Source: Acidobacteriota bacterium | GTDB lineage: Bacteria; Acidobacteriota; Terriglobia; Versatilivoradales; Versatilivoraceae | Length of the DNA stretch: 36,301 nucleotides | NCBI GenBank assembly: GCA_022616615.1 | Contig: JAKEER010000313.1 | Location: 1 to 36,301, forward strand | Reading direction: 5' to 3' | Part shown: one piece after another, positions 1 through 7,027 of the stretch | How positions within the stretch are numbered: position 1 is the stretch's first letter | Layout of the letters: the number at the start of each line of letters is the position of its first letter | The notes under the pieces: model-generated | Seen by the model: the letters and a program-made list of their open reading frames with translations, nothing else | Told to the model about the DNA's origin: nothing | Databases searched by the model: none | Translations under genes and position numbers: made by a program

Positions 1-393
1 GCTGAAGTTGGTTACCTTCTGCTCCACTTTGTCTTCGTAAACCCGAAAATTCTTTTGCGTTAGATTCGGAATGAAGTTTCCACGCTTGTCGGTGACGACC
101 ACATCCAGGTTGACGAGCTCAATGTCCACGGCGAGAGTGAAGTTCTCATCAGGCTTGTCGCCGGTTGGCTTCTTCGGAGTAATCCGCTTCTTCTTTGGCG
201 GAGCTTGCTTTTTGGGCCCGATCACCGTGTCGCTTTCCTCCTGTTTCGGGCCGCCCTGTTCTACTTTCTTGTCCTGAGCTTGCTCCTGCTGCAATGCGCC
301 CGCGGACAATGAGTCTCCGGCGCTCGCCAGCGAAGACAAGGCCAGAAGACAACTGAGAAACACCCGTAATTTTGTCTGAACTCGTTGGTTCAT
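1..393 (-). CDS. VWFA-related acidobacterial secreted protein, N-terminal part
   Basis: Partial gene running off the left edge; 131 codons are visible from an ATG at 393, preceded by a GGGAGG Shine-Dalgarno about 7 nt upstream. Residues 1-25 look like a signal peptide (basic start, then a Leu/Ala/Ser core). A low-complexity Lys/Pro/Gln/Glu linker follows at about 35-80. The last 45 residues contain VNLDVVVTDKRGNFIPNLT and FRVYEDKVEQKVTNF, the characteristic opening of the acidobacterial VWFA-related domain (TIGR03436). Proteins of that family are exported and carry a von Willebrand A fold after this point; their function is unknown. The A domain itself lies outside the window, so only the leader and family hallmark can be checked. 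This gene is one of the best lineage markers here. Confidence 0.85.
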   Translation of the reverse strand, partial: MNQRVQTKLRVFLSCLLALSSLASAGDSLSAGALQQEQAQDKKVEQGGPKQEESDTVIGPKKQAPPKKKRITPKKPTGDKPDENFTLAVDIELVNLDVVVTDKRGNFIPNLTQKNFRVYEDKVEQKVTNFS

Positions 394-410
394 AAACTGC
401 CTCCCTTAAA

Positions 411-533
411 AATCCCCCTTAGCAAAGGGGGAAAGAAGGCGAAGCCTTCAGGGGGTTGTCGTGACAGGAGCAGAAATCGTGAATGACAACCCCGTGCGCT
501 TCGCGCCGCCCCCCCTTGTCAAGGGGGAATCAC
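411..533. repeat. REP/MITE-like palindromic element between the VWFA gene and rpoH
   Basis: Two arms (411-460 and 485-533) are imperfect inverted copies of each other. Each outer end forms its own hairpin: TCCCCCTT (413-420) with AAGGGGGA (425-432), and CCCCCTT (511-517) with AAGGGGG (521-527). The arms meet around GGGGGTTGTC and GACAACCCC. The whole unit can fold into one long cruciform. It lies in the divergence-free gap between a minus-strand start (393) and the rpoH stop (590), and could act as a transcript end for rpoH. Open frames across it are artefacts. Confidence 0.7.
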
Positions 534-589
534 TTTCATTGGTCAGGGCACCGAGCAGCGGGGTGCGGAACAGCGCCCTGCATCGACTG

Positions 590-1603
590 TCAATCACCCA
601 GGCTGAATCGCACGTCGCGGATGTCCCTAAGCGCTTCTTTCATGTAGGCCTTGATCTTCTCCACAAGCCGCTTTTCGGAAACCCGAATGGCTTCACGCGT
701 AACGCCATACTTGTCTGCAATTGCCTGCAACGTCAGCGGCTCTTCCGCAATAAGGCGCTGTTGCAGAATGATTTGTTCCTTTTCGGAGAGCCCGCTGGAG
801 AACTCGCTGAACTTGGCGTCGATGAATTCCTTCAACTCGCCTGCAGCCAGCCGCTCATCAATGAGTTCTTCCGTCGACGCCAGATTGTCCAGATAACTGG
901 CTTCCGAATCCTCTCCCACTTTTTGATTGAGGGAAAGATCATGCGATTGGATGCTTTTTTCGACCGCGATGACATCCTCTTCGCTGACGTCGAGTGCTTG
1001 GGCAATCAACTGCGGGCTGGCTGTGATTCCTTGAGCCTCCAGCTTGCGCTTTTCTTTCCGAAGATTCAACAGCACCTTGCGGCGATCGTTGGTAGTGCCC
1101 ACTCGCACGATGCGAAAATTGTCGAGAATGAACTTGATGATGTAAGCCTTGATCCACCAGGTGGCATAGGTGGACAGGCGAGTGCCGCGGTCGGGATCAA
1201 ACTTTCTGACCGCTTGCAACAGCCCAACATTTCCCTCCTGAATGAGGTCCATCAGGTTCGCGTAGACCTTGTTGTAGAGGAAAGCTACTTTAACCACCAG
1301 CTTCAGATTTGAAGTGACCAGCTTCCGGGCGGCTTCTCTGTCCTGCCGGTCGCGGAGAAGCTTGGCTAATCGCTGCTCCTCGTCCTGGCTAAGCGGCTCA
1401 TACTTACTGATCTCCAGTAAATAGTGCCGCAGTGGGTCGTAGCGGATGAGTTGCAGGCGGTCGCCAGCATCCTGTGGCTCTTCTTCCTCGACAAGCGCGT
1501 CCTCGTCTTTGGGGACAAGCTGTGCGAACAGGGCCGATTCGTCTTCGGCAGCCTCCAGGCCGGCTTTATCTTCTGCCACCGGCATTTTCACTGTGTCATC
1601 CAT
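590..1603 (-). CDS. rpoH: RNA polymerase sigma factor, RpoH (sigma-32) type
   Basis: A 337-residue group 3-like sigma factor that directs core RNA polymerase to an alternative promoter set, in this subfamily usually heat-shock genes. An acidic N-terminal tail (about 1-50) is followed by region 1.2 (RYDPLRHYLLEISKYEPLS, 54-72). Region 2 spans about 95-160, with DLIQEGNVGLLQAVRKFDP and the -10 recognition stretch LSTYATWWIKAYI. The segment RIVRVGTTNDRRKVLLNLRK (164-183) corresponds to the RpoH box region after 2.4. Region 4 has a helix-turn-helix at about 290-315 (LTLQAIADKYGVTREAIRV). The ATG at 1603 has a purine-rich GGAGG/CAGG stretch upstream. The heat-shock type protease gene htpX lies 700 bp away on the other strand. 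RpoH rather than RpoD is favoured by length and region 2-3 wording; the regulon is inferred. Confidence 0.9.
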   Translation of the reverse strand: MDDTVKMPVAEDKAGLEAAEDESALFAQLVPKDEDALVEEEEPQDAGDRLQLIRYDPLRHYLLEISKYEPLSQDEEQRLAKLLRDRQDREAARKLVTSNLKLVVKVAFLYNKVYANLMDLIQEGNVGLLQAVRKFDPDRGTRLSTYATWWIKAYIIKFILDNFRIVRVGTTNDRRKVLLNLRKEKRKLEAQGITASPQLIAQALDVSEEDVIAVEKSIQSHDLSLNQKVGEDSEASYLDNLASTEELIDERLAAGELKEFIDAKFSEFSSGLSEKEQIILQQRLIAEEPLTLQAIADKYGVTREAIRVSEKRLVEKIKAYMKEALRDIRDVRFSLGD

Positions 1604-1693
1604 GCTTCGACCTGCCTCCGATCTTTGTCAGTCTGCTGCGGCCTCATCACGCACCGCTATTGAGATTCCCAATGCCTGCCAAGATACCTTTTT

Positions 1694-1721
1694 AATCTAG
1701 CAGAGGAGTTCTCAATTTCAA
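1694..1721 (-). promoter_or_regulatory. Candidate promoter of the rpoH-like gene
   Basis: Reading the minus strand, TTGAAA (1716-1721) and TAGATT (1694-1699) are separated by 16 bp, matching a housekeeping-sigma promoter at 5/6 and 4/6 positions. Transcription would begin about 80-90 nt ahead of the ATG at 1603. Not tested against background. Confidence 0.4.
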
Positions 1722-1910
1722 ACAGGATAAAGGCTTGGACAGTCGGCCGTTCGCGGCAGACAGCCGTCGAAGTAACTCCCCAAGCCAGCCTCAATGCAGC
1801 TTTGCCGCTTGATGTGCGGAAAGGCTCTGCCTTTCCTCCGAGGAAAGACGAAGCTTTCAGCACATCGGGCGGCGGAGCCGCTCTATGGAAGTGGAAACTA
1901 GACTGGCTAG

Positions 1911-2042
1911 TCTAGCAAGTTCTCACAGGAACACAGGAACATTAAGAACCCGCGCAGCTTGCTTGCCCGAGGCCGCAGGACCCCCAATGAACCCCGCTTC
2001 ATCGTGACACTGCATCGGGTTGGTTACAAGTTCACCGGGTAA
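1911..2042 (+). pseudogene. Remnant of an OmpR/PhoB-type response regulator C-terminus
   Basis: The frame ending at TAA 2040-2042 reads PNEPRFIVTLHRVGYKFTG followed by stop. This is the typical end of an OmpR/PhoB winged-helix DNA-binding domain, whose last strands read roughly PRYIVTVRGVGYKF. The frame is closed by TAG at 1908, no start codon or receiver domain is present, and residues before about 1950 do not resemble the domain. It is therefore a decayed gene tail of about 30 recognisable residues. The rest of the 1722-2232 gap holds only a GC hairpin near 1820-1850 and nothing gene-like. Confidence 0.6.
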
Positions 2043-2232
2043 CTTGACGTGAGCAATCACTCCCAGCGGGCCCGTCCACGGCACAGTCAGAGTCGCCTGG
2101 CCTCGCTCCTAGTCGAGCGAAATCGAACTCAAGTTGACACCAATGCCCTTAGATCGTGCGTCATCCTCCGTGCCGCTTGCTGCTCTCCGGCCGGTCTGCT
2201 AAACTACTTCTGTGCTTTCAGTTTCCTGCGCT

Positions 2233-2261
2233 TTGACAAAGTCTCTGCGCAGTCCTATGTA
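2233..2261 (+). promoter_or_regulatory. Candidate promoter of htpX
   Basis: A perfect TTGACA (2233-2238) is followed after 17 bp by TATGTA (2256-2261), with a second AT-rich TATATT overlapping at 2260. Transcription would start near 2268, giving a leader of about 45 nt to the ATG at 2313. No sigma-32-like signature was recognised. Confidence 0.45.
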
Positions 2262-2312
2262 TATTGCCGATTTTGAGAGCAAGTAGCAGGACGAATCAGG
2301 AGAATGGAACTG

Positions 2313-3176
2313 ATGAAAAATACATTAAAGACTTTCATATTGCTGGCTGGACTGACCGCATTACTCATGGCCATTGGGAACGCTGTGGGAGGAAGGAATG
2401 GCCTCATGATCGCTCTGGTGTTCGCAGGGCTCATGAACTTTGTTGGCTATTGGTTCAGCGACAAGATTGCTCTAGCCATGAGCGGTGCTCAGCCCGTTTC
2501 CGAGAGCGAAGCTCCTGACTTGTATCGAATGGTGCGCGAGCTTTGCCGGCGCGCTGAGTTGCCAATGCCCCGGCTGTACGTGATACCGAGCGCCACTCCG
2601 AACGCTTTTGCCACTGGACGAAATCCGCAGCACTCCGCCGTGGCCGTCACTTCGGGCATCATGAACATCTTGAACCGCGATGAGCTGGAAGGCGTGGTCG
2701 CTCACGAATTGGCGCATATCAAGAATCGCGACATCCTGATCAGCTCGGTGGCCGCCATGATTGCTGGCGCCATCAGCCAATTGGCTCACATGGCGCAATG
2801 GGCCATGATGTTTGGAGGAATGGGCCGGGATCGCGACGACGAAGAGGGGGGAGGTAGCTTACTGGGCGGCCTGGCGATGATGATCGTCGGCCCGATTGCC
2901 GCCATGCTCATCCAAATGGCGATTTCTCGCAGCCGTGAATACCAGGCTGATGCGACGGGCGCGCAAATCTGCGGCAGACCGCTGTCCCTGGCTAATGCTC
3001 TACTGAAACTGGAAAGCGGCAATCACCGTTTTCCAATGCACGTGAACCCGGCGCAAGCCCAGATGTACATCGTCAACCCGCTGACCGCAGGCGGCATTGC
3101 GCAACTGTTTAGCACCCATCCGCCGATGGCCGAGCGCGTCAAGCGGCTGCAGGAGCTGGCGTATCACCGTTCTTAA
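2313..3176 (+). CDS. htpX: Membrane zinc metalloprotease HtpX (M48B)
   Basis: A 287-residue inner-membrane protease that degrades misfolded membrane proteins, a stress-response partner of FtsH in better-known bacteria. Two transmembrane segments lie at the N-terminus (about 6-26 and 30-48). The zinc site HELAH is at 131-135, and the third ligand is the Glu of SREYQAD at about 209. Two further hydrophobic stretches fall at about 142-160 and 184-204, split by an acidic/Gly loop ([10 protein letters not shown]). The C-terminus has [14 protein letters not shown], typical of the family. The ATG at 2313 is preferred because AGGAGA (2298-2303) is 9 nt upstream; an in-frame ATG at 2304 sits directly against that Shine-Dalgarno. 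Length is normal for HtpX. The gene is single and ends in a strong terminator. Confidence 0.95.
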   Translation: MKNTLKTFILLAGLTALLMAIGNAVGGRNGLMIALVFAGLMNFVGYWFSDKIALAMSGAQPVSESEAPDLYRMVRELCRRAELPMPRLYVIPSATPNAFATGRNPQHSAVAVTSGIMNILNRDELEGVVAHELAHIKNRDILISSVAAMIAGAISQLAHMAQWAMMFGGMGRDRDDEEGGGSLLGGLAMMIVGPIAAMLIQMAISRSREYQADATGAQICGRPLSLANALLKLESGNHRFPMHVNPAQAQMYIVNPLTAGGIAQLFSTHPPMAERVKRLQELAYHRS

Positions 3177-3204
3177 GCCTGGCGTCTGATGGACTCAAAA
3201 AATG

Positions 3205-3236
3205 AAAAAGGGACACCGAATCCGGTGTCCCTTTTT
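3205..3236. terminator. Bidirectional intrinsic terminator between htpX and the fur fusion
   Basis: A perfect 14-bp stem, AAAAAGGGACACCG (3205-3218) with CGGTGTCCCTTTTT (3223-3236), closes on an AATC loop. It carries a T-tract on the plus side and an A-tract that becomes a T-tract on the minus side. It lies between the convergent htpX and fur-fusion genes and can end both transcripts. Confidence 0.9.
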
Positions 3237-3344
3237 GTTTTGATCAGCCGCCTGGGGAGCACTCTGGCCAGCTCGGCTGCCGCAGACCGAGCGGAGCCTT
3301 AGACCAACGGGCGCACGCGAGATTGGTGCGCTCTCAAACAGACC

Positions 3345-4310
3345 TTAATGCACGCTGCGCTGCATCACGCGGTCGTATTCCTTCTGAATTGTTCGGTAGT
3401 GGTCCTCTTCTTCGGCGGCAAATTTCAAAAAAATCGCTTTACCCCGCGTGTCGTTAAACTTCTCCGCGTAATCGCGGAAGAAGCGATGCGACTCTAGCTC
3501 CATCTCCATCGCGAGTCTCAACGCTTGCTCCTCGTCCAAATCTCCTTCCAGCCGTTTGCGAATTTCATCCCGGGTGGGAAAGATCTTCTTCAGAGATTCA
3601 TAATCAAAGTGCAGAAACACCGGCGCCTTCAGAATGTTTTTGTCTTTCTTCAGCAGCTCAATCCATTCGTATTCGAGATCATGCAGATGCTTCTTTTCCT
3701 CTTCGGCAATGCGCAAAAAGGTCGCCTTGCCTGAGGGGTGGGAAATATGCTCGGCCGCTGCCAGATAGAAGTTGAGACCACTGCGTTCCGCCTCCATCGC
3801 GATCTTCAGGGCGTCGCGCGCGAACACCGCGTCCGAATCAAACACGTCCTGCGGTGACGGGCGCTGGTTTTGGCAGTCCGGGCAAACGCCAAAAATCTGC
3901 AACTGGTGACGAACCGATTCAAACTGGTACTTGGCGACAATCAGCTCCTGCAGCTGTTCCAGCTCTGGGCTGAGGAACTCGATGGTGCGATTGCACGCCA
4001 CGCAAACAATGTGATGGTGATGTGGCCGATTATAGATGTGTTCGAAGCGTGTGCGCCCATCCTGCAGATCGGTTTCGCGGGCCAGGCCGCAGTCCGTCAG
4101 CGCCTTCAGCGTCCGGAACACCGTGGTGAAACCGACGGTCGAGTCCTTCTGTTTCACCAACTGGTGCAGCTCATCGATACTCAGATGGCCGTTGGTGCGC
4201 AGAAAACTGTCAACAATCACCTCGCGCTGGCGGGTCATCTTGAGGCTGTTCCGTTTCAAATAATCTGAGAACAGCGCCAGTTGTTCGGCAACTTCTTGAT
4301 CTGTGTTCAA
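3345..4310 (-). CDS. Fur-family regulator fused to a rubrerythrin-like diiron domain
   Basis: A 321-residue two-domain protein. Residues 1-150 form a complete Fur-family repressor: winged helix (KMTRQREVIVDSFLRTNGHLS, 24-44; DNA-recognition region FTTVFRTLKALTDCGLA, 61-77), a His-rich metal segment HHHHIVCVAC (97-106), and a structural zinc site from C103/C106 and C143/C146. Residues 155-321 form a ferritin-like four-helix bundle with two Glu plus ExxH pairs (E173 with E205/H208; E271 with E301/H304), as in rubrerythrin. No C-terminal rubredoxin is present. A typical Fur is about 140-150 residues, so the second half is a true extra domain. The gene lies 20 bp behind map in the same direction. 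Function is inferred: a metal- or peroxide-responsive repressor with a built-in diiron module. Fur versus PerR/Zur cannot be decided from sequence alone. Confidence 0.85.
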   Translation of the reverse strand: MNTDQEVAEQLALFSDYLKRNSLKMTRQREVIVDSFLRTNGHLSIDELHQLVKQKDSTVGFTTVFRTLKALTDCGLARETDLQDGRTRFEHIYNRPHHHHIVCVACNRTIEFLSPELEQLQELIVAKYQFESVRHQLQIFGVCPDCQNQRPSPQDVFDSDAVFARDALKIAMEAERSGLNFYLAAAEHISHPSGKATFLRIAEEEKKHLHDLEYEWIELLKKDKNILKAPVFLHFDYESLKKIFPTRDEIRKRLEGDLDEEQALRLAMEMELESHRFFRDYAEKFNDTRGKAIFLKFAAEEEDHYRTIQKEYDRVMQRSVH

Positions 4311-4330
4311 TGACAGCTCTCCAAAGCTGG

Positions 4331-5089
4331 TTATTTGACGGAAGGTGGAAGGCTGAGAATCAGCGGCCCGTCTTCGGTAATCGCTACGCTGTGCTCAAAG
4401 TGAGCCGAGCATTTCTTGTCTTTCGTGACGACTGTCCAGCCGTCTTTCAGCACAACGACCTTGTCGGTACCTTGGTTGACCATAGGTTCGATGGCCAATA
4501 CCAGCCCAGGCTTTAATTGAATGCCTCTTCCATTGGCGACATAGTTCAAAACCACCGGCTCCTCGTGCAGGCTCCGGCCCACGCCGTGTCCGGAAAACTC
4601 CTTCACCAGCGAGAACCCCTGGATCTCAGCATGCGTTTGAATGGCAGCTGAAATGTCGGCCAAGTGATTTCCCGGAACGGCTTGCTGAATTCCCCGCATC
4701 AAGCATTCCTGGGTTATCTTCAGCAAAAACTCCAGTTCTGCTGAGATCTTCCCGACTGGCACTGTCACAGCAGCGTCGCCATAGTAATCCCGGTAGCAGA
4801 TTCCGTAATCGATGCTCAGAATGTCCCCTTCCCTGAGCGCCCGCTTGGACGGAATCCCGTGGACAACCTCCTCATTCACGGAGGTGCACAGCGTGGCCGG
4901 AAAGCCATGATATCCCTTAAAGGCTGGACGGCCCCGGTGTTTGCGCGTCATGTCCTCGGCGACGCGGTCAAGTTCTAGCGTTGTGACCCCAGGCTGGCAC
5001 ATCGACTTCAGCGTCGTCAGCACCTCGTGAACGATGAGGTTGGACTCACGCAGGATCTCAAGTTCATGCCGCGATTTCAGGTGAATCAA
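4331..5089 (-). CDS. map: Methionine aminopeptidase, type I
   Basis: Removes the initiator methionine from new cytosolic proteins. The five metal ligands of the pita-bread fold are visible, numbered from the chosen start: D94 (SIDYG), D105 (YGDAA), H168 (GHGVG), E201 (AIEPM) and E232 (FEHSV), with the substrate histidine H77 (VVHGIP). The start is taken as TTG at 5089. GGAGG (minus strand, 5098-5102) lies exactly 8 nt upstream, and the product then begins MIHLKSRHELEILRES, the usual type I beginning, at a normal 252 residues. An in-frame TTG at 5122 would add 11 residues with a poor ribosome site. The gene is followed by the fur fusion after 20 bp, so the two are probably co-transcribed. Confidence 0.93.
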   Translation of the reverse strand: MIHLKSRHELEILRESNLIVHEVLTTLKSMCQPGVTTLELDRVAEDMTRKHRGRPAFKGYHGFPATLCTSVNEEVVHGIPSKRALREGDILSIDYGICYRDYYGDAAVTVPVGKISAELEFLLKITQECLMRGIQQAVPGNHLADISAAIQTHAEIQGFSLVKEFSGHGVGRSLHEEPVVLNYVANGRGIQLKPGLVLAIEPMVNQGTDKVVVLKDGWTVVTKDKKCSAHFEHSVAITEDGPLILSLPPSVK

Positions 5090-5240
5090 CTGAGTTTCCT
5101 CCGCCACGTATGGATGGTTCAAGCCGGCTGCCTACTCACAGCTTGCAGTTTGAAAGGAAAGGGATCGCAGGAGCTGCTCAGGACAACGATCGAACCTGCA
5201 CGAACCACCAGCCGGACGGCCCTCGGAGCATCTGTCGGTG

Positions 5241-5269
5241 ATGATTGACGAAACATCTGGTGTTGTCAA
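5241..5269 (-). promoter_or_regulatory. Candidate promoter of map-fur
   Basis: On the minus strand a perfect TTGACA (5264-5269) stands 17 bp from AATCAT (5241-5246, 4/6 match). The transcript would start near 5234, leaving a leader of about 145 nt before the TTG at 5089. A Fur-box-like palindrome was looked for here and not convincingly seen. Confidence 0.4.
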
Positions 5270-5343
5270 GGCTGTTTCTGAGGCAGGGATTGCTTGGCAT
5301 TCTTGAATTCGCCGGACCCGCGGATGGCGCCTTTTCCCACACC

Positions 5344-5372
5344 TTGACATCGGATTTATGCAGTTGTAACTT
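5344..5372 (+). promoter_or_regulatory. Weak candidate promoter of the DUF815 gene
   Basis: TTGACA (5344-5349) has a perfect -35 sequence, but the -10 is poor (TAACTT at 5367-5372, 17 bp away, or TGTAAC with 15 bp). It lies about 45 nt ahead of the start codon at 5415 and opposite the map promoter. Confidence 0.35.
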
Positions 5373-5414
5373 CACTGGACTTTCCCGGTCGAATTATTTT
5401 TAACTGGAGAGTTG

Positions 5415-6821
5415 ATGAAGAAAACCCCGCTTGAGACCCAGGACGGCAAGAGCACAGCCAGCTTGGGCAAAACGCTTCGTGCCGCGCAGCAACTCGTTAT
5501 CTATCGGAGTGTCTTGTCGGATCCGGTCGTGTCCGCGCTGCTTGAACTCCTGGATCTGCTCTGCCGCAATGCCAAGCTGACGCGAAAGGGTTTGCTTCGC
5601 ATTGCCGAGTCGTACGCAACCTTCTTTTCACGCCTGGCCGAAAGAACCGAAACCAGCTGTCAGGGTTGGCTGGGTACCCCTTGGCAGAATCATTTGCTCA
5701 CCCTGATTTTCAACGATGAGAACGTCTTTTCTTCGAAAGCACAGCACTGCCGCTCCACCGATTTCGGAAAGTCTCTGCTCGGCCAGGTTGAACTCGACTT
5801 GTGCCGGTTGCAAAGACTCTACCATGCGGATGCGGGGACGGTATTGTCGCTGCTGCAAAAGTGTGACCCAGAAGCAGAATGGTTGGGATGGGACGAACTA
5901 GGCGGTGCTGAGAGCAGCAGCCACTCTGGTTTGGCACGCCAGCAGACGGCGCAATTGTTCCACGAAGCCGCAGAGTGGAGCCTATTGCTGCCGGCGCTGG
6001 CCGGCTGCTACCTGCAAGCAGGCGCCGGCTTGTTCGCGCAATACCGGGCCTTCCACTGGAAACCTGCGGCAGTCGGCGGAGGAGTTCGACCCATTCGAGA
6101 GCCTGATCCGATTCGTCTGGAAGAGCTGGTCGGATATGAAAGTCAAAAGGAATGGCTCGTCCGCAACACCGAGCACTTCCTAGCCGGGCGTCCGGCGAAC
6201 AACGTCTTCGTGTACGGAGATCGCGGCACCGGAAAATCCTCTGCGATTAAAGCTCTGTTGAATCATTTCCCCAGCCAGCCACTGCGCATGATTGAGGTTT
6301 CGCGCGACGATTTGGGAGATCTACCGGAAGTGATGATGCTTGTCCGGCCGCGCCGCGAACGCTTCATTCTTTTCGTAGATGATCTTTCATTTGAAGAAGG
6401 AGAGACTCAGTACAAAACGCTGAAGGCCGTGCTGGAGGGAAGTTTGGAAGCCCGCCCGAAAAATGTTCTGATATACGCGAGCTCGAACCGCCGCCATCTG
6501 ATCAAGGAGTACTTCTCCGACCGCAATGACTTGCGCAGCGACGAAGTGCGCCAACAAGACACATTACAGGAAAAGGTCTCGCTGGCGGACCGGTTCGGCA
6601 TTCAACTCGTTTTCGTCACGCCAAGCCAGCAGGAGTATCTTGCGATTGTCCGCTTCATGACACACCGGAGGCAACTGCCCATCGGAGAAGAGGAGTTAAG
6701 AAGGAGAGCCCTGCAGTGGGTGCAGCTTCACAACGCCCGTTCGGGAAGAACGGCCCGGCAGTTTGTCGACGATCTAACCGCCGAGCTTCACGCCAGCGCG
6801 AGCCCTCCCTCGACAGCGTGA
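5415..6821 (+). CDS. DUF815 family AAA+ ATPase
   Basis: A 468-residue predicted ATPase of COG2607/DUF815. Walker A is GDRGTGKSS (268-276) in the family's signature context NNVFVYGDRGTGKSS. Walker B is FILFVDDLSFE (317-327), a sensor-like SSNRRHL lies at 356-362, and the C-terminal ARTARQF-like lid appears as GRTARQFVDDL near the end. The N-terminal 230 residues are helical and poorly conserved. No signal peptide or membrane segment is seen, so it should be cytosolic. The ATG at 5415 has GGAGAG about 5 nt upstream. The biological role of DUF815 ATPases is not established. No partner gene is adjacent: map-fur diverges from it, and the phosphorylase gene converges on it after a repeat element. 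Confidence 0.9.
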   Translation: MKKTPLETQDGKSTASLGKTLRAAQQLVIYRSVLSDPVVSALLELLDLLCRNAKLTRKGLLRIAESYATFFSRLAERTETSCQGWLGTPWQNHLLTLIFNDENVFSSKAQHCRSTDFGKSLLGQVELDLCRLQRLYHADAGTVLSLLQKCDPEAEWLGWDELGGAESSSHSGLARQQTAQLFHEAAEWSLLLPALAGCYLQAGAGLFAQYRAFHWKPAAVGGGVRPIREPDPIRLEELVGYESQKEWLVRNTEHFLAGRPANNVFVYGDRGTGKSSAIKALLNHFPSQPLRMIEVSRDDLGDLPEVMMLVRPRRERFILFVDDLSFEEGETQYKTLKAVLEGSLEARPKNVLIYASSNRRHLIKEYFSDRNDLRSDEVRQQDTLQEKVSLADRFGIQLVFVTPSQQEYLAIVRFMTHRRQLPIGEEELRRRALQWVQLHNARSGRTARQFVDDLTAELHASASPPSTA

Positions 6822-6964
6822 AGCTGTGAAAGAATCGCCTTGCAGAGGCCGGCCGCTGTGCCGGCCCTTGTTGCGACGGGGAAAACGCCTTCAACAGTAT
6901 CGCTTCAGACCACAGGGAACGGCACGGGCGTTCCCTACCGCTGTCCGCGGACTCTTTCACAGCT
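6822..6964. repeat. MITE-like element with 12-bp terminal inverted repeats
   Basis: AGCTGTGAAAGA (6822-6833) and TCTTTCACAGCT (6953-6964) are perfect inverted ends of a 143-bp segment. Inside are smaller hairpins, GGCCGGC...GCCGGCC around 6848-6865 and GGGAACG...CGTTCCC around 6915-6935. The left end begins on the base after the DUF815 stop codon. No clear target-site duplication was found. The rest of the gap up to 7027 shows no gene. Confidence 0.55.
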
Positions 6965-7027
6965 CCTCGGAGTCCTCGACGCCAGCCACGCGGCCCTGCC
7001 TTCGGCTCGCCGCTGCGGCTTCACGGC

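Noticed and set aside
461-1312. Plus-strand frame of 283 codons
   Set aside because: Lies antisense to the sigma factor, whose conserved regions are unmistakable; its start is in the palindromic repeat.
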